Source of the DNA: Phenylobacterium sp.
Lineage (GTDB): Bacteria; Pseudomonadota; Alphaproteobacteria; Caulobacterales; Caulobacteraceae
DNA: 64,000 nucleotides
Direction of reading: 5' to 3'
Assembly: GCF_004297125.1 (NCBI RefSeq)
Contig: NZ_SCVD01000020.1
Location: 310,001-374,000 of the forward strand
Of this stretch, positions 56,265-64,000 are shown piece by piece. Under the pieces are notes generated by a model. It saw only the letters and a program-made list of their open reading frames with translations. It was not told the DNA's origin and ran no database searches. How positions within the stretch are numbered: position 1 is the first letter of the stretch; each line of letters opens with the position of its first letter. Made by a program: the position numbers and the translations under genes.

Positions 56265-56973
56265 CTAGGATCCCGGCGGGGTCTGGCCGACCGCCCCGCA
56301 GAAGTCGGCGGTGTTCGACACCCAGCCGAAGAACTTCTCGACGTTGTAGACCGTGGCTTCCTGCAGGAAGGCCGGGCCGGCCTGATGGGTCGCGTCCTCG
56401 ATTAGCACGCCGAAGTACTCGCGGTGATAGCCGTCGCGCAGGGTGCTCTCCACGCAGACGTTGGTGGCGATGCCGCAGAAGGCCAGGTTCCGGATCCCCC
56501 GCGCCCGCAGCATCGAGTCGAGCGCGGTGTTGTAGAAGGCCGAGTAGCGGGGCTTCTCGATGACGATGTCGCCGGCCTCAGGCTTCAGCCGGTCGACCAG
56601 GGCGTAGTCCCAGGTCCCCTTGGCCAGCAGCGTGCCTTCCAGTTCCGGCCTGTCGCGCATGGTCTTCAGCGCGTTCGACTTCCACCAGTTGGGCGAGCCC
56701 GGCCCACCGGCCTCCTGGTACTTCGGGTCCCAGCCGTTCTGGAAGAACACCACCTGGACGCCGGCCTTGCGCGCCGTCTCCACCAGCACCGCGATCCTGT
56801 CGATCACCGCCGCCGCGCCGGCGATATCGAAACCGGCGATGTCGAGGTAGCCGCCCGCGCTGGCGTAGGCGTTCTGCATGTCCACCACGATGAGCGCCGT
56901 GGCCTTGGGATCGATCGGCAGATTCTCCGGCCGCGCCGGCAGGGTCACCGCGCCGTCGATGGGGACGGTAGGC

Positions 56974-56987
<14 letters not shown>
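56265..56987 (-). CDS. rutB: RutB, ureidoacrylate amidohydrolase (isochorismatase family)
   Basis: A 240-residue cysteine hydrolase that splits ureidoacrylate or its peracid into carbamate and aminoacrylate. The triad is visible: Asp in [10 protein letters not shown], Lys in [10 protein letters not shown], Cys in [14 protein letters not shown]. The segment [28 protein letters not shown] is highly typical of RutB. It overlaps the 3' end of rutA by 14 nt. Confidence 0.95.
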
Positions 56988-58050
<1,063 letters not shown>

Positions 58051-58110
58051 AGTCGCCCCTTGGTCCAGCCCGCCAGTTGGCGCCGCCGCGCCGGCGCGCG
58101 CAAGCCTGTG

Positions 58111-58920
58111 CTAGGCCAGATCGTGTCCGTCGGCCGGCGGAGGGTCCGGGATGTCCTCATAGGGACGCAGGCCGCCGGCCAGAAGGCAGCTCCAGACGTC
58201 CTCCGGCGTCTCGGCGAAGCGGAACAGGTCGAGGTCGGCCTTGGCGATCATGCCCGCCGCGATCAGAGCCTCGAAATTGATGATCGAGCGCCAGTAGCCC
58301 TCGTCGAACAGCACGATGGGCATCGCGGGCGACTTGTCCGTCTGGCGCAGGGTCAGAATTTCGAACAGTTCGTCCAGCGTGCCGAAACCGCCCGGGAAGA
58401 CCACCAGGGCGCTGGCCCGCATGGCCAGGTGCATCTTGCGCATCGCGAAGTAGTGGAAGCGGAAGGTCAGCTCGGGCGTGGAGTAGTTGTTCGGGTACTG
58501 CTCGTGCGGCAGGGTGATGTTGAGGCCGATGGACGGCGCGCCGACGTCGGTGGCGCCGCGGTTGGCGGCCTCCATGATGCCGGGTCCGCCGCCGGTGCAG
58601 ATCACGTTGAAGCGCTCGCCCTTCGCCGACAGGTGGGCGCCCCCGCGTTTGGAAGCGATGGCGGCGAACTCGCGCGCGGCGCCGTACCAGCGCGGGTGCG
58701 GATCCGGACCGTCCTCGCGGATCCGGGCCGACCCGAACACGACGATGGTGGAACGGACGCTCCAGTTGCGCAGCGCCTCGTCGACCTTGGCGAACTCCAG
58801 CAGGAAGCGGACCCCCCGCATCGAGGGGCCCATGATGAAGTCCTGGTCGGTCGACGCGAGGCGATAGGTGGGCGACGCCATCTGCGGCGCGGCGGGATGA
58901 GGCGGCTGAGTCTCGGTCAT
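58111..58920 (-). CDS. LOG family protein (nucleoside 5'-monophosphate phosphoribohydrolase type)
   Basis: A 269-residue LOG-family protein, formerly called lysine decarboxylase-like. The diagnostic pair is GGGPGIMEAANRGA and PGGFGTLDELFE, with conserved R/E residues for nucleotide hydrolysis. Characterised members cleave nucleoside monophosphates to base and ribose-5-phosphate; bacterial PpnN does this with several purine and pyrimidine nucleotides. Placed directly before rutA in the same direction, it could supply uracil from UMP, but this is an inference from position. It begins 18 nt after the M28-like gene. Confidence 0.88.
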   Translation of the reverse strand: MTETQPPHPAAPQMASPTYRLASTDQDFIMGPSMRGVRFLLEFAKVDEALRNWSVRSTIVVFGSARIREDGPDPHPRWYGAAREFAAIASKRGGAHLSAKGERFNVICTGGGPGIMEAANRGATDVGAPSIGLNITLPHEQYPNNYSTPELTFRFHYFAMRKMHLAMRASALVVFPGGFGTLDELFEILTLRQTDKSPAMPIVLFDEGYWRSIINFEALIAAGMIAKADLDLFRFAETPEDVWSCLLAGGLRPYEDIPDPPPADGHDLA

Positions 58921-58938
58921 CCCGTTAATGTAGGCGGA

Positions 58939-60234
58939 TCAGGCCGGCTTCGTCAGCGCGCGCTCGATCACCTGGGCGAAAGCGTCCGCCACGGGCGGGA
59001 CAAGAGACGCTGAAACGCAGCGCAGGTCGTCGCCGCGGGCGTGGTGGAAGCGGTGGCTGCCGAAGATGCCCATGGCCGGGTCGTAGCCGGCCCGCACGAT
59101 GCTCGCCAGTTCGCCGGCCGTCTGCTTCGGATCCACGGGATAGGTCTGCTCGAGCCCCGGCTGGCCGGCGAAGGCGGCCTTGCAGGCGTCGACCAGATGC
59201 GGGCTGGCCAGCAGATAGCGCTGTGGGTCGGCGCTGGGCAGCGGGGCGAGTTGGGCGCCGCGCTCGTGCCAGTCCCGCGCGGCGACATTCGCGCCCAGGT
59301 GGACCCACAGCGCGGTGTCGGCGGGCTTCGGGGCGAGATGCTCGATGAATTGCTCGCCGCCGGCGTACTCGTACTCGTGACCGCTGGTCGCCACGAGGGC
59401 CAGATTGACCGGAAGCCTGGCCTTGGCCGCCCATTCCACGAGCAGCAGCCAGGCCGCCAGGCCGGACCCGCGCTCGCCGACGCAGCCGAACCAGCCCGAG
59501 CGCGGAGTGGAGATCACCAGGGTCTTCGCCGCTCCCCGCTTGAGGGTCGCCGTGACGTTCCAGGCCGGGCGACGGAAGGAACGGCCGGCCATCCGCAGCG
59601 TCGCGGTCGCCCCCTTCGCGGCGGCCTCGACGAAGGGATCGGCCTCCCGCGGCGCGAGCACGCCCACGGGAATGTCGAACAGCGGCTTGTCGACCGGCGT
59701 GTTGAGCGCCAGGCCTTCGCCCGTGGGGCCGGTGGTGACCACCACGGCGGCCTTGGCGCCGGCCGCGACGGCCGCCTTCACCCGTCGCTCGACCTCGCCC
59801 TTGGCCGTTGACCAGCGGGCGTAGGGCAGGACCAGCAGGGCGATCTCGCCCTGGCCGCGGTTCGGGACGAAGAGGCGGCCGGTCAACCCCGGCGTCGGCA
59901 CGACGATCGCCTGGGGAATCAGACACGCCTGGGCGTCCTCAATCGACAGCGTCGGCGCTTCGCCCTCATAGGCCGGGACCTCGAACGGCTGTCGCTCGCA
60001 GGCGTAGCCCAGGGCCTTCAGCTGGCCTTCCAGCCACTCGCCGCAGGCGATGTCGCCCGGTCCGCCCGCCGCCTTGTCGCCGAAGCCGGCGTAGCGCTCG
60101 AGGACGCCCATGGCCTGGGTCTCCGACCCGCCGGCCTTGGCTGGGGCCCCGGCGGCGGACCCGGCGGCCAACAATGTCGCCCCGACGCCCAGGATGGCGC
60201 GGCGGGAGGCGGAAAGCGGTGCGTTGGAATCCAT
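58939..60234 (-). CDS. Exported M28-like metallopeptidase family protein, possibly inactive
   Basis: A 431-residue protein with a twin-arginine-like signal (ASRRAILGVGATLLAAG). The N-terminal part has a protease-associated-like insert (residues about 110-230) and the C-terminal part the M28 fold (LALVATSGHEYEYAGGEQFIEHL with the catalytic-like Glu region). However, the canonical Asp-containing metal loop (usually DDNGSG or DDGSG) reads GERGSG here, so one bridging metal ligand seems lost. A degenerate peptidase or a binding protein is plausible. It lies 10 nt downstream of the alpha/beta hydrolase gene. Confidence 0.78.
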   Translation of the reverse strand: MDSNAPLSASRRAILGVGATLLAAGSAAGAPAKAGGSETQAMGVLERYAGFGDKAAGGPGDIACGEWLEGQLKALGYACERQPFEVPAYEGEAPTLSIEDAQACLIPQAIVVPTPGLTGRLFVPNRGQGEIALLVLPYARWSTAKGEVERRVKAAVAAGAKAAVVVTTGPTGEGLALNTPVDKPLFDIPVGVLAPREADPFVEAAAKGATATLRMAGRSFRRPAWNVTATLKRGAAKTLVISTPRSGWFGCVGERGSGLAAWLLLVEWAAKARLPVNLALVATSGHEYEYAGGEQFIEHLAPKPADTALWVHLGANVAARDWHERGAQLAPLPSADPQRYLLASPHLVDACKAAFAGQPGLEQTYPVDPKQTAGELASIVRAGYDPAMGIFGSHRFHHARGDDLRCVSASLVPPVADAFAQVIERALTKPA

Positions 60235-60244
60235 GCGCTGCAGG

Positions 60245-61291
60245 CTAGCGGAGGCCGTCCACCGGCGCGATGGGCGTCGGCGGTCCGCAGCGCTGGGCCT
60301 TCACATAGCCGTCGCCCGCGCCGGCGATCCGTTTCGGAAGCGCGCAGAGCTCGGCGGCGGCGGCCTTGTCATCCTTGAGATAGGCCCGCCAGAACCGGAT
60401 GGTCTCGGCCTTCACGATCTCCATCTGCGGCGGATCGATGGGCTTGAGTTGGCCCGTCGTCACGCGACGGCCGCCGAACAGGGCATGGTCGGCGTCGGTC
60501 AGGACGATCAAATACTGGTCGGCCCCCTTGATGGCCTGGAACGGCGTCGTCCGCTCGAAGGGGTTCTTCTCCAGGTCGAAGGGCGTCGTGTCCGCCGTGC
60601 CGGTGAAGTGCAGCATCGGGGTCTTCACGGCGGCGAAGGCCGTCGAGGGATCGTCGCCGCGCGGCTTGTTCGGGCTGTAGACGATGGCCGCCTTGATCCG
60701 CGGCTCGGCGAACCTTGTCTGCGGCGTCGCGCCCAGCACCCGCTGGCCCACCGCCACCAGGGTGGACAGCGCCCCGTACGAATGGCCCGACATCCCTACC
60801 CGGTTCATGTCCGCCTTAGGCCCAAGCACTGGGTCCCTGGCGACCTGGTCCAGGGCGAACGGCAGGTCGCCGTAGCGGGCCTGGGCCACCTGCGGGTTCA
60901 TGGCCGTCCGGCCTGTGGCCACGACGCCGGCCTCGGTCGCCGGCCGGCCCCCGCTCCCCAGGATGCCGCTGTCCGACCCCGCGTGCTGCAGGCACACCAC
61001 CAGGAATCCGGCCTCGGCCACCGCCTGCAGGATGTAGGTCGAGGCCTCGCGGTTGCCGCCCAGGCCGTGGCTGTGCACCACCACCGGGAACGGCCCCGAG
61101 CCCTTGGGCACATAGGCCTTGAACGGCACGACCCGGCCGCCGCGCGCAGGGTCGGTCCACTCGCCCCGGACGATCTCGACGCTCGAGGCCGCGACGGTCG
61201 TGGCGGGTTGCTGCGCCAAGGCGGCCGCGGGCCCCGTCGCCGGCGCGAGGGCCAGCGCGGCGACGAGCAGAAGGGCGGCGCGCCGGTTCAT
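60245..61291 (-). CDS. Exported alpha/beta hydrolase (PAF-acetylhydrolase/dienelactone hydrolase-like)
   Basis: A 348-residue exported hydrolase with a signal peptide (MNRRAALLLVAALALAPATGPAAALAQ). The oxyanion loop is VVVHSHGLGG, the nucleophile is in VGMSGHSYGALSTL (G-H-S-Y-G) and the Asp/His members of the triad lie towards the C-terminus (TDADHALFGG). It resembles platelet-activating-factor acetylhydrolase-like esterases. It starts 4 nt past the TonB receptor stop, so its substrate may be linked to what the receptor imports. Confidence 0.87.
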   Translation of the reverse strand: MNRRAALLLVAALALAPATGPAAALAQQPATTVAASSVEIVRGEWTDPARGGRVVPFKAYVPKGSGPFPVVVHSHGLGGNREASTYILQAVAEAGFLVVCLQHAGSDSGILGSGGRPATEAGVVATGRTAMNPQVAQARYGDLPFALDQVARDPVLGPKADMNRVGMSGHSYGALSTLVAVGQRVLGATPQTRFAEPRIKAAIVYSPNKPRGDDPSTAFAAVKTPMLHFTGTADTTPFDLEKNPFERTTPFQAIKGADQYLIVLTDADHALFGGRRVTTGQLKPIDPPQMEIVKAETIRFWRAYLKDDKAAAAELCALPKRIAGAGDGYVKAQRCGPPTPIAPVDGLR

Positions 61292-61295
61292 CGGC

Positions 61296-63542
61296 CTACC
61301 ACGTGTAGCGCAGCTGGGCGCCCCAGGTGCGCGGCAGGTTGTACCGACGCACGTCCCCCGTGGCCGTCGGGGCGTGGAAGACCAGATAGTTCTCCTGTCC
61401 CGCGTTGTTCACGAAGCCGGTCAGGTCGAACTGCTTCCAGCTGACGCCGGCCCGCAAGTTGAACAGCACATAGTCGTGCAGCAGCGTGGTCTGGTTGGCT
61501 TCCTGCACCCCGCCCTGGCGGGCGTTGCCGTTCAAGTTGACGTAGCCGCTGACGTCGTCGGTGATGTCGTGGCGATAGTTGGCGCTGAACGTCTGCGTCC
61601 ACTTGGGCTGCTGCGGTTGCTTGTAACCGTCGAAGCGGCCGCCGGTCACATGGCCGCCCTGCCGCGATCCGCCCACGGTGACCCGCAGGTTGCCACCGGC
61701 CACCTCAGCCCGCGCCGTCGCCTCGACCTCGATACCCCAGAGCGTCGCCGGCCCGGCGTTGAACGCATAGGAGGTCGCCTGGACGGGGCATGCGGGATTG
61801 CTGACGGAGCACCCGTTGTCGCCCTGGATCACCAGGTTCTTGTAGTGGTTCGAGTAGCCTGCGGCGGTGACGTAGATGTTGGACGCCAGGTTGCCCTTGA
61901 ACCCGACCTCGTAGGCGGTGACCGTCTCGTTGTCGAACTCGGCCGGCGGCGCCAGCGCCGGATTCTGCCGCGGGTCCCCCAGGTTGCCGTTGAAGCCGCC
62001 AGCGCGGTAGGCCGAGCCGATCTTGGCATAGACCATCACCACGGACGTCGGCTTGTAGGCCACGGTCGCCGTATATGAGACGTTGCTCTGCGTGCGCGAG
62101 CCGGTCGGGTTGACGTTGGCCGCCGTGACGGGAATGTCGCTGACGAACAGAAACTGCCGCGACAGGAAGTCCCGGTCATCGTGCGTGTAGCGCAGGTCGC
62201 CCGAGACCTTCAGTTGCTCCGTCAGATCATAATCCAGCGAGCCATAGACGGCGTAAGACGAATAGCGCGACCGGCCGCGCGTGTTGGTCCCGAAGTTGTT
62301 GCTGGCCGCCGTCGGCGTCTTACCCAGGATGTTCGACGTCGTGTCGTTGAGCAGATACCACTCGCCGCCCGCCACCCAGTTGAACCCGTTCGTCTCGCCG
62401 ACGAGGTGGGCGTCGTAGTAGCTGATCCGGGCGTGGTCGATCTGGGCGCCGCCCGCGTTGTAGTCGGCCGCCCGGATCGCCGCGAGGCCGGCGGTGGAGA
62501 CCCGGCCCGGGATCGCCGACAGTGCGGTGAAGAAGTCGCGCGACAGGGCGTCACGATCGTACTGGTTCTGGCCGCGACGGTCGCGCAGGTTGACGATCGT
62601 CGACAGCGTGGCCCAGCCGAGATCGGTCGAGGTCGTGAATTCCAGATTGCTGAGGCGTTGCTTACCCGTGGAGTCGGTGTTCGTGGGCAGCTCGTATTTG
62701 TCCGTGACATAACCCTGCGGGAAGTTGGCGTTCGGGAACGTCACAACTTGGAAGACGAGGCCCGGCACGTTCTCGTTCGCACGCTCGACCATCAGGTTGG
62801 CGGTGAACGGCCCGTTGTCATAGCGCACCTGACCCCGGAAGAACTGACGGGAGGTGGCGTCGGCATACCGATCGATGACGTACGCGTGGTAGAAGCCCTT
62901 GTCCTGGTCGCCCAGGGCCGCGCTGAAGCGCGTGGACCAGTTGTCGTTGATGGGCAGGTTGACCGCCATCTCGACTTCGCGCTTCTGGTGCGAGCCAATC
63001 GTGCCGAGGACGTACCCCTCGAACTTGTCGGTGGGCCTGGCCGTAACGACATTGACCGAGCCGCCCGATGCGTTCCGGCCGCCCAGGCCCCCCTGCACCC
63101 CACGCAACACCTCGACCCGCTGGATGTCGAAGAGGTCAATGCCGGCGAACGTGCGTCCGGCCACGTTGCCGCCGCCGATGTACGCCCCGTTGCGGAAGAG
63201 CCCCACGCCCGCCTCGGCGTTCGTGGCGCGCGACGTGCCCGACCCACGGATCGAGACGTCCGAGGTGAGCGCGTTGGACGTGTTGGCGAAGTTCACGCCT
63301 GGCGAGTTGCCCAACAGCTGCTGGGCATTGGCCAGCCCACCCTGATCGCGGATCTCTTCGGCGCCGAGGGCGGTGGCCGCTACAGGCACGTCGCGCAGCC
63401 GCTCCTCGCGCTTGCGGGCCGTGACCAGCAGTTCTTCGACCTGGATGCCGTCGCCCGGCCTGCCCTGGCCGAACGCGGGCGCGGCGATCGCGCAGCACAG
63501 AGCCACGAGCGATGCGCGCGACGTGAGTATCCGCTGGTTCAT
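61296..63542 (-). CDS. TonB-dependent receptor
   Basis: A 748-residue outer-membrane receptor. A signal peptide ends in APAFGQ, the TonB-box-like segment is VEELLVTARKREERL, and the plug motifs are VSIRGSGTSRATNAEAGVGLF and VEVLRGVQGGLGGRNASGGSVNVV. The barrel ends in an aromatic terminal strand (TWGAQLRYTW). It is the first gene of a long minus-strand train running through the hydrolase, M28-like, LOG and rut genes. A nucleobase, nucleoside or nucleotide ligand is therefore conceivable, but nothing in the sequence proves it. Confidence 0.93.
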   Translation of the reverse strand: MNQRILTSRASLVALCCAIAAPAFGQGRPGDGIQVEELLVTARKREERLRDVPVAATALGAEEIRDQGGLANAQQLLGNSPGVNFANTSNALTSDVSIRGSGTSRATNAEAGVGLFRNGAYIGGGNVAGRTFAGIDLFDIQRVEVLRGVQGGLGGRNASGGSVNVVTARPTDKFEGYVLGTIGSHQKREVEMAVNLPINDNWSTRFSAALGDQDKGFYHAYVIDRYADATSRQFFRGQVRYDNGPFTANLMVERANENVPGLVFQVVTFPNANFPQGYVTDKYELPTNTDSTGKQRLSNLEFTTSTDLGWATLSTIVNLRDRRGQNQYDRDALSRDFFTALSAIPGRVSTAGLAAIRAADYNAGGAQIDHARISYYDAHLVGETNGFNWVAGGEWYLLNDTTSNILGKTPTAASNNFGTNTRGRSRYSSYAVYGSLDYDLTEQLKVSGDLRYTHDDRDFLSRQFLFVSDIPVTAANVNPTGSRTQSNVSYTATVAYKPTSVVMVYAKIGSAYRAGGFNGNLGDPRQNPALAPPAEFDNETVTAYEVGFKGNLASNIYVTAAGYSNHYKNLVIQGDNGCSVSNPACPVQATSYAFNAGPATLWGIEVEATARAEVAGGNLRVTVGGSRQGGHVTGGRFDGYKQPQQPKWTQTFSANYRHDITDDVSGYVNLNGNARQGGVQEANQTTLLHDYVLFNLRAGVSWKQFDLTGFVNNAGQENYLVFHAPTATGDVRRYNLPRTWGAQLRYTW

Positions 63543-63595
63543 CTCTTCCCCCTCAACCTCGCCCCGCTGAATCGGGGGCTTATTGCTAGCGTTTA

Positions 63596-63618
63596 ATTCC
63601 CAGTCGCCTGCTGGGAAT
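63596..63618 (-). promoter_or_regulatory. Inverted repeat upstream of the TonB receptor/rut gene train
   Basis: ATTCCCAG-7 nt-CTGGGAAT: two perfect 8-bp arms 54 nt upstream of the receptor start. Size and position fit an operator or activator site. No regulator gene is next to it in the window. Confidence 0.45.
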
Positions 63619-63795
63619 AAAGTCCTGCCACTTGCAGAAAGTCTGGATTGCCAAGCGCGCCCGGCGCCCCGTTACCGCCGAGTGACAGCGATCTGACGCT
63701 AGCGGCCCCGAACGCCGATTTCCAATGCCTGCGAGGCTTGGAGCCATAGCGCCTTGTCCGCTTGACGCGCGTGCGGCGCGCCCGAGAGTGGCGCC

Positions 63796-64000
63796 ATGAC
63801 AAGCCTGGACCGCAGGCGCTGGCTGGCTGGCGCGGGCGCATCGATCGTCGCCCCCGCCATGGCCGAAGCCGCCGGAGGGACGCCGATGTACGACTACCTC
63901 TTCCTCGACCTCGAGGCGCCTCCGGGCACGCCGCCGGCCAAGGCCTACGCCGACCATGTGCGCGCCCGCGCCGCCGGGATCGCGACGGCCGGCGGCGAGG
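63796..64000 (+). CDS. Exported protein of unknown function, 3' end outside window
   Basis: Only the first 68 residues are visible. They begin MTSLDRRRWLAGAGASIVAP, a twin-arginine-like signal ending near AMAEA, followed by MYDYLFLDLEAPPGTPPAKAYADHV. The mature part is not recognisable from so little sequence; a second ATG at the MYDY position would give a cytoplasmic form. It is divergent from the TonB receptor, separated by 253 nt that contain the inverted repeat. Confidence 0.6.
   Translation, partial: MTSLDRRRWLAGAGASIVAPAMAEAAGGTPMYDYLFLDLEAPPGTPPAKAYADHVRARAAGIATAGGE

Overview
The window is a GC-rich, densely packed stretch of bacterial chromosome. It has many GTG and TTG starts, 4-8 nt gene overlaps, three TonB-dependent receptors and several Tat- or Sec-exported enzymes. 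Codon use and gene content suggest an alphaproteobacterium of the Caulobacter/Phenylobacterium type. That placement is an inference from style, because no rRNA or other marker gene is present. I see no tRNA, rRNA, insertion sequence, prophage or CRISPR array.

Layout. Positions 1-31081 hold mixed accessory metabolism: a partial beta-lactamase-fold esterase, a pair of adjacent acyl-CoA dehydrogenases, a PQQ-type sugar dehydrogenase lipoprotein, a penicillin acylase family enzyme, two TonB receptors, an ArsR-DUF2087 regulator with a clear operator-like palindrome, PlsY, a short-chain dehydrogenase, a thiolase, free-methionine-sulfoxide reductase, an S9 peptidase, two helix-turn-helix regulators, a YceI lipoprotein, an acyl-CoA ligase, an MFS symporter, a protein with two TetR domains, a CaiB-type CoA transferase and a Tat-exported FAD amine oxidase.

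Positions 31395-58920 form a nucleobase-catabolism island. On the minus strand, URC1 (GTP-cyclohydrolase-II-like), URC4 (DUF1688) and uracil phosphoribosyltransferase make up the core of the URC uracil-degradation route, which ends in urea. Divergent from it lies a complete urease operon (ureD-A-small orf-B-C-E-F-G). Next comes a complete purine route: allantoicase, OHCU decarboxylase and PuuE allantoinase on the minus strand; HIU hydrolase, XdhA-B-C, the cytochrome-type urate oxidase PuuD, ureidoglycolate lyase, guanine deaminase, a NUP-family protein and an AzgA-type permease on the plus strand; and an exported adenosine deaminase on the minus strand. Purine nucleosides could thus be taken through hypoxanthine, xanthine, urate and allantoin to glyoxylate and urea, with urease releasing ammonia.

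Positions 54671-63542 are one long minus-strand gene train: TonB receptor, alpha/beta hydrolase, M28-like protein, LOG-family nucleotide hydrolase, rutA-rutB-rutC, a nitroreductase, and a small membrane protein resembling Pycsar effectors. The window therefore carries two chemically different uracil-degrading routes (URC and Rut) on either side of urease and purine catabolism. This is its most striking feature. A Tat-like exported protein begins at the right edge.
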